This document shows, piece after piece, positions 54,186-64,000 of a stretch of DNA of 64,000 nt. The position numbers and the translations under genes are program-made. Within the stretch, counting starts at the first letter, position 1. Every line of letters begins with the position of its first letter. This DNA comes from Zopfochytrium polystomum. Taxonomy: Eukaryota; Chytridiomycota; Chytridiomycetes; Chytridiales; Chytridiaceae. The DNA is taken from positions 1-64,000 of the forward strand of contig JAIVFJ010000239.1 of assembly GCA_025765615.1 (NCBI GenBank), read 5' to 3'. Under the pieces are notes generated by a model that made no database searches, had not been told where the DNA came from, and saw only the letters and a program-made list of their open reading frames with translations.

Positions 54186-56770
54186 TCAACCCAGCTGTGT
54201 GCTCCTCCCAGCAAGAAACATTTGACGCAGCGTGATCATGGCAGACCCCTTTTCCTCCTCCAGCATGGCTAGTTCCTCTTGATTGGTGGACTGGAGAATG
54301 GCATCCTCCGCCTCTGTGAAAACCCACCTTCTCACGCTGGGGTCCAGCTTGTCCACGTTATTCAGGCCAACCTCAAGGACCGCCGCTGCTTTTCGTCGGT
54401 AGCACTACACAAATAGGCAAAGTTACTCGGTCAGAGTCGGAAAGGGGGGTAATGACAAAAAATAAAACAAACCATTGTCATAAACATTGCTTTCATTACG
54501 TCCGCTCTGCTGTTGCCTGTGGACTTCATCAGCCGCTTAACGCGAGCATCCAATTGGCCCAGCCCGTCCTCTGACACAACCGGCACTGCCAGCTGCGACC
54601 CAATCGGGTCAAGCATTGAATCTTCCATTAAGAACGATTCGTATGCCTCGTTAGCACCGTCCAGATCATCACGTTCCAAGGTATCAATGCCATTGCCACC
54701 GTCGCCTAATTCTTCCACAGATTCCTCCCGCAACTTGTTTTCCGCCACCTTCAACTCAGACTTGACTTTAACGCGGTTGCTATCGCTCGCCAGATCTTTG
54801 TTGTCGATGTGTGCGGCGATTGCTCCATTTGGAGGACGTTTAGAATTGTTCGTCCGGTGAATATTCCCACCATCGTCAATCGTGCCTTTGGCCAAGTCCA
54901 GTACCCCGAGGTCCTCGTCCTCCTCTTCCCCCTCGTCCAACCTCTCCAAAAAGACGTCCTTCGGCACGGGCCTCGTCGCCTTTTGTGTGAGCATCGGAGT
55001 TGACATCGCTACCGAGCCTCGAAATACTGCTCGTGGTGACGCTGTCGCTGCTCGGCGAGGGTGTCGAGAAGCAATATCAGCGGGAGGAGGAGAATGAACA
55101 GGGCTCGTGAAGGGATGATGGCGGGCTCGCCCTGGCTGGCTCGATGGCCTCGCCCGCGTTCTAGTGGGGGAGCTGGGCCTGTCTGGGACCGCCTCATCTT
55201 CCGAGTCCTGAACGATTCGATCGTCCCCCTCAGGATCTGTTTCCTCGGGTCTGTCGTTGGCTCCTTTCACAGAACCGGCCGTCTCGATGATCTCGATGCT
55301 TTCTCCACTCCAACCGCGGTCCAGCTGCGGTAAAGTTGACCCAGTGGCCCGCCCCTGCTTACGACCATGCAGGGGCGACATGCTCGGCTCAGAGGATGTC
55401 GGCGTCGCGTTTACGACAGACTCGGCATCCAGATCAACATGCATCCCGTTGTTGTTATCACCATCGTAATCCTGTTCACTGCCGCCATCTCCGTCTGCAG
55501 CGCGGGCAGCACGCTGAGACGGCGCGGGGCCAATGGCAACCCTATCCAGCACTCCGACAATCTCAAGGTCGTTGGCCTCAACGTCAGAGTCTTGCTGATA
55601 ACGCGGAGGTCGGCTTGACTTGAAAACCTTCGCTGGTGGAGGCTCTGGCACCGCGGTTTTAGTTCGTACAAGGTTCGATCCGGAACTGGGCTTCAGGGCT
55701 ACTGATTGCGTTTTTGGCCTCTTCGACAGATGCTCTTCACCCTGCGGCGTCTGCTTCCGCTTGCCAGCTGTCGGGGACGGAACACGACCAATTCTGCCTG
55801 ATTTCGAAGCGATTGGTGAGCGAGGTGACGCTGCTGCCCTTGGGTGGACAGGCAGATCCTCTTCCTCGTCTTCCTCCCTTCCCGAATTTCTTTCGCCTTC
55901 TGAGCTTGCCATTCGATGGCTGATTATTTTTGCGCGTGTCGTGTTCCGATTAGCGATGTTCGTCCCGTTGTCCTCCTCTTCTTTCACATCTGGGTCCGAG
56001 TGACTGCCGTGCTTGGGAGGGAACTTTCCTGCTCGCGTAAGGTGGGGTATAATCTTCTTCACTGCGCGATCACGCCAAGAGTTCCAAGGATGGGACTTGT
56101 GCTGTTGTAAAAGACGATGGAGATAAAGCCCAACGTGATAATCACTGACGCAAAAATTAGACTGAAATCAGCACACACCTCTTCAGCGAACGTTTTGTAC
56201 AATTCGTTGCCGCTAAACGACGCTCCTGGATTTTTTAATATGAGATTTTCAAGAAGGGCGTCCTCCATCTGCGTAAACGGCGCCCGTCCACTATGGGAAG
56301 CAGAAAGAGATCAACAAAGGAAACGCAGTTCAAAAAGGTCTCCACACTCACATCCGCTCGAGGATCCCAACTTACATCTTGCGCGGCTTCGGCGGTGCCC
56401 CTGGCCGCTCGGCCAGCCGCTCCATGGAAAAAGGTTTGGGATCGACGAGGCGGTTTTGCTTGACGCATTCCTCCACAAACTCGATGGAGGTCAGATCGTT
56501 GGTGGCATGCTGGACGTTTCGAGAGGTCAGCTTGAGAAATGGCTTCTCGTGAGGTTCGACGACGCGACCGCCATGCTCCTGCAAAGGGTCAGCCTGTCAG
56601 GACTCTCACACAGTCGTGGAACCGCAGAGCGCGGGCAAGGAGCCTCATACTTCGATGATCTTGCGGATCCGTTCGCGATGGTCTCCTCGCGTTACGGAAA
56701 AAAGGATTGGCTGCTTGTCCCCGTTTGTGAACAGCCGCGTGTTGCGCTCGGGGTTGTCCAAATCGCTCAT
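54186..56770 (-). CDS. RAP1: Telomere protein Rap1 (BRCT-Myb-RCT)
   Basis: Rap1 binds telomeric DNA or telomere proteins and recruits silencing and length-control factors. Five exons (56770-56651, 56578-56376, 56290-56179, 56095-54473, 54404-54186) join in phase to 758 residues. A BRCT domain covers about residues 10-105 (FTNGDKQPILFSV, EHGGRVVEPHEKPFL, TSIEFVEECVKQNRLVDP). A Myb domain follows at about 112-160 (FTQMEDALLENLI, GNELYKTFAEE, HPWNSWRDRAVKKIIPHL). A long acidic, Ser/Pro-rich disordered region fills residues 165-650. The C-terminal RCT domain begins near ARVKRLMKSTGNSRADVM and ends with RWVFTEAEDAILQS and GSAMITLRQMFL. All junctions are GT-AG. The start MSDLDNPERN is chosen because it precedes the BRCT fold; an in-frame ATG at 56851 is an alternative. 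Domain order is that of canonical Rap1. Confidence 0.92.
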
Positions 56771-56949
56771 ACGAGAGGGCTCGAAGGCGGAGGAGGAGGA
56801 GGAGAAGCGGTTGTTGTCCGGTTCTGGTTCGGTCTTTCTTGTTCGAAACAACTATCTATTGCCCATTTCGCCAAGAAAACCACACGAGCCGCTTGCACAC
56901 ACAAAACCATTAGCACAACCGCGGCAAAGAGAAAGAGCCATGGTGAAAT

Positions 56950-58010
56950 GATCGGCTCAGATGGCATTCCAACTACAATATGATCTCTATCGAAAGAGAC
57001 TCCCATACGCCACCATAAGTGAGAAGCCACCAGTTCTGTCGCCAAATCTATTCGGTAAACGAGGAAGGGTACCCGTGCCCTGATGACAGTTGCAGCCACC
57101 TCTGAAGTGATCCTTGGTAAAGTTCGCAGCACCGCCTCCAGCAATCTTTGATATCGCAAGTCGACGGACGGGGCCAATTTTTTTATGCTGTTCCAGCAAT
57201 GCCTTCCAAAGCGGTCGCCGACGGCTCAGATACTCAATCGGATCAAGGGCAGTTTCCAAAGGCAGACCATAAAGACTCCGGAGGCCAACATCAACACTTC
57301 CAATAAGATAGAGAGGGGGGAAGAGCTTGAATATGCGTTGTGCAATCCTCTCGGACGGATCTCTGCTTGCAGTTGGTGCCAGATCAGACAGCCGCGACGT
57401 TGTATCCATTACAACTACACATGCCCGACTCGTGGTGCCAAAATTTCGAGCTGCACCTCGCATCAAGTAGAAGGGCGTACTTTTGGCATCCGTTGGATTG
57501 CCTGCTTTGCCAGACAGCAGCTGCCTCGCCTCGTCAAACACAAAAATCATTCTAGCAGTGCATCTGCAATTTTTGACCGTCCCGGGAACCCGCTCGCATC
57601 TTTCGCCAAGAAGCTGCAGTACAATACATGCAATTTCAGTTTTGCCAGCTGGGTCACTGCACGTGATTTTCCCGACCCGGACGTTCGAAATGAGGGACAC
57701 ACCAGGGTAATAGTACTCATTTCCCCATTCCTTCGCAGCTGTTTCCAATTCATTTCGAAAACTGACAAGATAGTCACGAGGAGCAGTGAATTTACGCTGG
57801 AACGCCCTCTTGACGTGTTCGCGATCCTCGCTGGAATCGACAGCCCGCTTGGGTGCTTCTTTGAGATCAATTTGGAAGATTTTCCTTATGCACTCTTAAA
57901 TTCTTCAAAACGCTATCGACGCTGACCTTGTTGGCGCTGAGTCGAGGAATCAGCTCCCTCGCCACCCATTTTTGCTGGGCCACATCAAAGTTCCTCACAG
58001 ATTAAGAAGA
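56950..58010 (-). pseudogene. Crinkler/RHS-like relic with internal deletion
   Basis: The minus strand matches the intact gene from QQKWVARELIPRLS (about 57970) through YYYPGVSLI, a P-loop segment (SGSGKSRAVTQLA, in a shifted frame), YCSFLAKDASGFPG and then directly VFDEARQLL. About 120 codons that separate these last two blocks in the intact protein are missing. The copy continues through FYLMRGAARNF, GSVDVGL, GLPLETALDP and VGMPSEPIIS and stops there, so the nuclease half is absent. At least two frame changes interrupt it. It lies immediately upstream of, and in the same orientation as, RAP1. Confidence 0.9.
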
Positions 58011-58852
58011 CTTACTGGGTGCTCCAACTGTGAGAATAGACCCATTAATAGTTCCTTAGATGCGTTCGTTCCAAACCTCTTGCCCCCTCGGCCCCACATG
58101 CACGAATTCAATGAAACTGGCGGGAAGGAATCTCTTCAACCGATTGAATGTCCGATTTGGCAGCAGCGCCGCCGACTTTGCCAGGTTCATCTTGAACAAC
58201 CCTGCGCTTCTTTTTGGCAGATTTGAGAATCAAGTTAGTTTTCTGTCCAACTGAATTGATCATCGCAGCGCACTACCCCGATCGTGGTCGGTTGAATTGT
58301 CATCGCCCAAACGTATCTCCTCCTTTGTCATTTTTAGCCGAGCGAAGACAGGAATACACCAAACACCAAAAAAAAAAAAAAAAAAAAAAAAAAGTGAGAC
58401 ACGCGATGAGTCGCAGGGCGCGGAACCTTGGCCTGGAAGCTTTTGCTGCGCGGTGACAAGAGAGAGTCAAGGCGGAAACAGGAAGGAGATATAGTGAGAG
58501 CGAGGACGAGACAGAGAGAGAGAGAGAGCTTGGGAGGATAAAGAGATTACCGAGAACAGCAGATGAACGAAGCGATGTCGCCGTCCTCCACGCCGCCTTC
58601 GTCACAGTACCTCCCGTCCTTTGGAGCACTGGCCGGACAGCCCGCCGTCGCCGGATTCGGCACGGACGACACCGCCAGACGGACCACGCAACCGACGTTT
58701 GACCCCGGCAGGACGTACGGGAACGCATCACATGTAACGTGGGACCCGCCACAAGCGCACAGCGAACGGCATTTACCCATTTTTTCAGCACTGACTGTCA
58801 TCCCCCCTCCCCGTGGCCCGGCCACCCTCCACGTTTCCCCGCGCTAAAAAAG
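58011..58852. other. Intergenic with poly-A run; ambiguous frames
   Basis: A run of 26 A at 58368-58393 and GA repeats at 58495-58530. A plus-strand frame at about 58110-58240 (AGRNLFNRLNVRFG..., followed by a GTTAGT donor-like site) and a cysteine-containing minus-strand frame at 58547-58780 look somewhat coding, but no gene can be built from them. Confidence 0.35.
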
Positions 58853-59458
58853 GCGCCCCGCTTCGAAGACCACCTGACCGGTTCCGGCACCATCTCCGCG
58901 TTCCAATGGAGCCTGCCCCACGGGCACCTCCGGCGCACCGTCGGGATCAAGAACACGGCGCTCGGCGGCCACGGCGGCGACCCGCCGCGCGCGCCGCCCG
59001 TCGTCCGCGGCAGCGAGCAGCACCGCGTCGACGCCGCCGCCGCCGCGTTGCGCAACGACCGCCGCGGCGACGCTTTACGGCCGAGCGGACACCTCCGGAT
59101 CGGGTGCGGGGTCGACGTGGTGGGTCCCGGCGGCGGCGGCGAGGCGGCGGGGGTGTGGGACGACGACAGGCCGCGCGCGAGGATCCCGCACGCGGCGGGA
59201 ACCGGTGGGATTGAGGTCGGCGTGCGCGCGGGGCCGCGTCGCCACCTATACGGCGCGTCAACACAGGTCCGCGACGTGGCGGCGGCCGACGCCAACGGCG
59301 ATGCAGTAAGCGAAGGTCCCCGCCGCATCAGGCGATTGAAGAACGTGGCAGGACTAGACGCGGCGAGCGGGCACGTGTGGGGGGCCGGCGTCCAGGTCGT
59401 CGAAGACAACTATGCGGTGGGGATGGATTACGGCGGTTTGGACGAGGTGAGGGTTTGA
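58853..59458 (+). CDS. Hypothetical ORF, possibly exon of a larger gene
   Basis: A GC-rich frame of about 200 codons without a clear start. The parts FEDHLTGSGTISAFQW and SGHVWGAG...VVEDNYAVGMDYGGLDE have a loose likeness to beta-propeller sugar dehydrogenases (sorbosone-dehydrogenase type), but the middle does not fit and I would not assign it. It ends at TGA 59458, next to a GTGAGG donor-like site (59447) that could splice to the ORF at 59.9-60.3 kb. Confidence 0.25.
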   Translation, partial: APRFEDHLTGSGTISAFQWSLPHGHLRRTVGIKNTALGGHGGDPPRAPPVVRGSEQHRVDAAAAALRNDRRGDALRPSGHLRIGCGVDVVGPGGGGEAAGVWDDDRPRARIPHAAGTGGIEVGVRAGPRRHLYGASTQVRDVAAADANGDAVSEGPRRIRRLKNVAGLDAASGHVWGAGVQVVEDNYAVGMDYGGLDEVRV

Positions 59459-59884
59459 GTGTGGTGTGTGTATATGTAGGAGTGGGTGTGTCTGAGTGTG
59501 AGTGTGTTGGTGCATATGTTCCAGCCTTCAACGCAACCATTGCATTCTTTCTCTCACCAATACCGTAACGACTTGACGCAGAGCCGCTTCCAGCAAAAGG
59601 CTCTTCCCAGCTGGTTGAATCGCGACGGCAAGGTGAATTTTTTCCAGCTGTTCTTGAATGTTCGCGACGAATGTTGACCGAGCGAGCCAGAAGGGCTTTC
59701 CGGGCACCCACAGCGCCCAGCTCGGCGCGGAGCAAACCAACATGGTATTGGAGCCATAGCCAGACTTTCCTACCCCCCCCTCCCCTCCCCTCCCCCCCCC
59801 AACCCCCCACCCTGACCGGACAGCTGACCGCCGAGTACATTTCGCCCCCTTCTCCCTCTCCCACCACCCCCCTTCCCCCCGCTC

Positions 59885-60320
59885 AGCGAGGTTATCACGA
59901 AACCGCGCGAGTCGGCGACTTTCGGCGGCCTGCCCTACAAAAGGTTTGCAAACAAACAAACACTTCGTGAAAGAATAGACTGACTCGCATCTTTCCCAAT
60001 TTGGGGGCCATCGACGTTGACTTAATTCTCCAAAAGATCGAAGAACTATCAACCGACCTGCTGCGGCACGCACAATCCTCCAACACGTCGGTGGTTCTGG
60101 GGTTAATGGACGAAGAAACGGAACGAATACACGTTGGCGCGTGCGGTCAGTCACCTTTTACCTTATTTTGGAGGCTTTTTTTTTGTGATGTGTGGAATTG
60201 ATTACTTGTTGTTTTTCCAATCTCGTTGCAGGGCGGGGACGGGCTGTCTTAGATAGGCTGAGGAGGCAGGGATTAGATTTATCGGACGTCTTCGAGTCGT
60301 GCGGAACTTACACGCCATAG
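59885..60320 (+). CDS. Probable terminal exons of an unrecognised gene
   Basis: A frame at about 59888-59945 (EVITKPRESATFGGLPYK) is followed after an intron-like gap by GAIDVDLILQKIEELSTDLL and SNTSVVLGLMDEETERIHVG (60001-60145). After a second intron (about 60149-60232) it continues with GRAVLDRLRRQGLDLSDVF and a stop at 60320. Composition and the donor and acceptor sites look genuine. I do not recognise the family. It may belong with the ORF at 58853-59458. Confidence 0.35.
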
Positions 60321-60783
60321 TGGGGGTTTTAAAAATACAGAGAACGCTAGTTTCAGTAAACTTGCACTTTAAATGTAATGAGTCTCGCGTGCGATGGATG
60401 CTGGCGAGCGACGTTACGCAGAATGGACCTATCCCACTCACTGTTTGCATGGGGCCTTATAAAAGTCTCTCGAGCCAATTCTCCAGAATATCACAGTCAA
60501 CATGTTTTTTCCCCACCAGATCCGAGATATCCAAATGTATACTATCCAACGCTAGAAGGAAAAGAAAGAAAAACCAACGCGAAATATCATAAAAAAGCAA
60601 ACTCGGTTAAGTCATAACCAGACGAACGCGTCACCTCGCACCCTACCCTCTCTCACCCGTTTCCGCACGCTCTATGAAAGAAGAAATAAAACAATCTCTC
60701 CAACTCCTCAAACACTGGCATCAACCAAGACCTGTTCCGTGCAAACCTCCACACCCGGCCGCTCAAACACAACCAAAAAGAAA

Positions 60784-61675
60784 ATGATCGACTTCGAATC
60801 ATCCGTTCCCAGCGGTGCTCCCCCGCCGTCCCACCGGGAATCCGGCCGCGCTGCTTCGGCGGCTCAAGCTGCCGAGCGCGACCGGCGCAGCGAGCGCTCC
60901 CCCCGCGGCCGCGCCGTCGGCGGGATCGAGCTGCGGTGTGCCGGGTGGAGTCTGCGACGATACCATGAACCGCTCGGGGGAGCCTCTGCGGCTGCCGATG
61001 GGGTCCACCGCGACGCCGCCGCCGACGCCGTAGTCGACGGCAGCTGCGCCTTCGGCGACAGTGCCCGCCTCCGCGGCGAGCGCTGCGTCACCGGCGGTGG
61101 CGGTTGGGCGGGGGTGAGGTTGCGAGGACGGTGCCGCTGCGGTGCGGGTGCGTGGCGGCGCCGGCAGCTGCGAAGGCGGCGGCGCTCCAGTCACGGCCGG
61201 GGCAGATTGCGTTCTTCCAAGGGAGGACTGGGACGGCACCGCAGGGAGAGCGGTTGTCGCCGCCGGGGTTATTCCCGCGCCGAAGGGGACGGCGCCGCCC
61301 AGGACGTTGCCGCCATCAACCGGGGTAGCCGGAACCTGCTGCTCCGGTCTGACCCGGTCCGCACCGGGGGCAACGCCGACTACGATTGCGCCGATTTCCG
61401 CGTTGAGGCCGACCGCGCCGTCGCCGCTGCCCGCGTCGCCGTCCTTTTCCCCCGCGATTCTGGCGACGCCGCCAACGGGAGCGTGGAAGTGCGCGGCCTG
61501 CGCGCGCCACCACGCGATGTTGGCCGGGGCTGCAACGGTGGGGTCTCCACCGCCGGTGGCTGCTGCTGCAGGATCAGGAGTGAGAATACGAAGGCAGGAA
61601 CGCGGGACAAGGCCTGTGCGGCCAGAGTTGAAGTTGAAACAGCGGACGAACGAGTTTGAGACCGACTCGGACTAA
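60784..61675 (+). CDS. Hypothetical protein, frame unresolved
   Basis: A start MIDFESSVPSGAPPPSHRES at 60784 and an end ELKLKQRTNEFETDSD at 61675 look coding but lie in different frames. The intervening 700 bases are Ala/Arg/Gly-rich in all frames, so introns or indels must exist. There is no domain. Confidence 0.3.
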
Positions 61676-61806
61676 AATTGAAGAGGTGAAGCGAGGTAAG
61701 TTATTGAACACGATAAGGTGCATCAGAACAAATGCTTACGGGATCCGGCATCAGTCCAATACGATCTCCCACTCTCTGCGTTTATAAGAAAAGGCGTCAC
61801 GATGCA

Positions 61807-64000
61807 TTAAAAATGGTCCCGACGATAAAAAGCGGCACTTACCAGCTCCATTTCATCCTTTCCAGCGGGAACATGAGGAGCAATAACAATAGCCTGCTCT
61901 CTTGGTCCACCAGCCCGTGCAAAATGTTGGTTCTCGTCACTTTCAACCGCCTCGTGCACGGATTCATCAACTGTGAGGGCCTCGGCGTAAGAAGGCAAAT
62001 CCTGGCCAGGCGATTCCACTCGATGGGTGATCGTCCGCACGGGGGCGCGGAAACCGGCACCGGCCGGCGGGGGTGAGTCAGCTGTTGTTCGGACAGGCGG
62101 TGGGGAAGTGATTGGGACTGCTGGGTATGCGTCTCTTGCAGTGGCTGAGTTATTAACAGAGGGAAGTGTGGCGAAGCGTTTCGGGGATGCCGATGTGGAA
62201 GATGAGGATGCCCCATGTGGGGGAACGGGGCTACTCCGAGACCGACTACCGCTCGAGTGTGGCGTTGGCGATCCGGATGATGACGGGCGGAGTGTTCCAT
62301 GAGAAGAACTTGACGAGGAGGTGGAGGCTGAGGATGTCGGGCGGGCAGAGGACGACGAAGAGGAGGGCATTGCAAGAATAACCTCCATTGCTGGGTCCGG
62401 CTTTGGCGCCGGCTGCGACGGAGGCATATCACGCATTTCGAGCTCGAACGAATCAAACGAATCAACAGAATCTGCTCGTGGTCCTCCTTTCCGTCTCCTT
62501 CGTATGGTTATGAGCATCACGGCGACCGCAGCAATGATGGCCGCAAGAATGACAGCAGGAATTGTGCCCATCGCCCAAGTCGGAAGTGATGTATTCACTG
62601 ACTGAGAAACGGGGGGATCTGTGATGCGATGAGCTTCTCTGGTGGGTCCAACCAAAAATACAAGCAAACGTACTGGTGTAGTTCAGCCTCGAGTAGAGTG
62701 TCGGGAGTGCTGGCACCATCTGCCAGGAACTGTTTCGAGGAAAGAATCTCAGTAGCCCACCAATCTTTGCTGAGCTCGTATACTGCAGCAGTTGAATTTA
62801 GCGTTGCTCACGAAATGCAAAAGCACTTACTGGTAAGAATATGAGCAGAGTGCCATTAGAGTCCGCATTTGCACCATGCCAATCCATCAGAACCTCAGGA
62901 TATTCCAAGTCTTCCCCAGACCATTTTGGCGTCACATTTGTCCAGTTCCACGCGCCAACAGTAGAGGCATCTAGTTTCCACAACTGACTGTTCGCACTTC
63001 CGTCGAAAGATCCTCCAAAATAGTAGGCCACTCCGGTCCCCGCAACAAAACCGAACCGGGCAGGCTGAAGACTTTCGTTCCAGCCGGGTCCATATTCCAG
63101 CTGTAGTGCTTCCGAACTTTTGGGCAAGGACGTGGTCGTGGCCGTCGCAGGATCGGAAGATGCTGTCAGGCTGACGCTGTCCCAGGTCTCATTCGCTGGC
63201 GGAGAGTACGGCTGAAAGGTCACATCCGCAAGGTTGTAATCTGTTCCGTTAATTCCAACGAACAGATCTTCGACGGCTACTCGGGAAAGTGCCAGCGAAG
63301 TCGAAGTGGACGAGGATCGAATGCCGCCATAGATGAACATGACCTGGCTTGAGCCAGATCTAAGCATCACTGACCTCGCCTGCGATCTAGGAACAAGAAG
63401 TGAGGTAATATCGGTCCCGTTTCTGTTGTTGAGCTTCGAAGATGTCACCGATCGGAGAGAGTGGGAGGTCGGGTCGAATTCTAGCGCGATTCTGTCGTTG
63501 AGGATGGAGAATTGCGAATTCTGCCCACCGTACACGAACATGAAGCCGCTTCCGACAAATTGTGCAACGTGGTTATAGCGTTGAACCAGAGTCGTCTGCT
63601 GCGGAGTGTCAGACTGCCAGGTACCTTTTTCCAGATCGAGTCTCCAAATCACCGAGTTGAAAGCAACTGGGGAACACGTTTTTAACGTAAGGAAACGCAA
63701 CAACAGAACTTTACCTTGGTCCTGGGAAGCACCCGATGGAATCGAGCTCACTCCGCCAACGATGCTGCATTGGGTGTATTGAGTGATTGAGTGACAAGAA
63801 GATGGATCGATGATAAACTTACAAGATGGTGTTTCCAGCCAGCGATGCGGTGTGGCCGCAGAGGCCGGTCGGCATCGCAAGATCCTCCCGGAACTGCCAT
63901 CGATCCAGATCAATGTAATAGGAAACAACCAGGTTATCACACACTGACGGGGTCGCAGAGGTCGATCGGGTTGGCGTCGGCGTACTTGTTGTCGTTGTCG
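61807..64000 (-). CDS. Kelch-repeat single-pass membrane protein (5' end beyond window)
   Basis: Exons 64000-63823, 63764-63715, 63666-62831, 62782-62674 and 62618-61807 join in phase. The left (C-terminal) end is complete; the start lies outside the window. Kelch-type beta-propeller blades are visible: GHTASLAGNTIFIVGGVS, FNSVIWRLDLEKGTWQ, FVGSGFMFVYGGQN, SRSQ-type linker then QVMFIYGGIRSS, and RFGFVAGTGVAYYFGGS...LWKLD. After the propeller comes a transmembrane helix (TIPAVILAAIIAAVAVMLITI) with a basic stop-transfer RRRRK. A cytosolic tail of about 230 residues is rich in Ser and Pro and contains LPSYAEAL. The topology (outside propeller, inside tail) recalls fungal cell-surface polarity proteins, but no specific function can be read. 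Window-edge sequence is Thr-rich. Confidence 0.85.

Noticed and set aside
58368..58393. Poly-A run as a retrotransposed gene tail
   Set aside because: The adjacent Crinkler/RHS-like relic is on the other strand, so the A-run would be at its 5' side. No target-site duplication is visible.

Overview
The window is 64 kb of nuclear DNA from a fungus. Nearly every gene is split by short GT-AG introns of about 49-122 bases, stop codons are standard, and coding regions are moderately GC-rich. The gene set is fungal: a WSC-domain wall or surface protein, a secreted GH3 beta-glucosidase, acetyl-CoA synthetase, UTP11, UGP1, DCC1, a BRCT-Myb-RCT Rap1 and an Old Yellow Enzyme. A large P-loop NTPase plus nuclease gene of the Crinkler/RHS type, with scattered relics of it, points to an early-diverging (chytrid-like) fungus. 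That lineage call is an inference.

Layout from left to right. 1-1.1 kb: relic of a Crinkler/RHS-like gene. 2.9-5.4: WSC protein with frameshifts. 7.1-7.5: second relic, minus strand. 7.8-8.8: small secreted CP-repeat protein. 9.0-11.5: SLC41-type Mg2+ transporter. 13.3-15.7: acetyl-CoA synthetase. 18.2-20.8: GH3 beta-glucosidase. 21.8-25.2: the intact Crinkler/RHS-like gene. 25.4-27.2: class III CoA-transferase, divergent from UTP11 (27.9-29.1). 29.4-30.9: betaine-aldehyde-dehydrogenase-like ALDH. 31.6-32.0: third relic. 32.2-34.0: prolidase. 34.2-36.2: F-box-like locus with a partial duplicate. 36.8-38.9: a gene with four copies of an unrecognised module. 40.1-41.2: CIA30-domain protein ending in HDEL. 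44.0-46.1: UGP1. 47.0-48.5: Old Yellow Enzyme. 49.3-51.4: DEAD-box helicase. 51.7-53.2: DCC1. 54.2-56.8: RAP1. 57-58: fourth relic, with an internal deletion. 58.8-61.7: poorly resolved ORFs. 61.8-64: kelch membrane protein cut by the right edge.

The conserved genes are unrelated single-copy genes of carbon metabolism (ACS, UGP1, GH3, ALDH), ribosome biogenesis (UTP11) and chromosome maintenance (DCC1, RAP1). There are no operons. The accessory layer is more unusual: one intact NTPase-nuclease gene, at least four decayed pieces of it, and a second gene at 36.8 kb that appears to share only its N-terminal domain.

Purine/pyrimidine tracts (GA, GACA or CT) recur upstream of many start codons. 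Single-base frameshifts occur in the WSC gene, the four-module gene and once in an A-run of ACS. They may be assembly indels or real decay, and the sequence alone cannot decide which.
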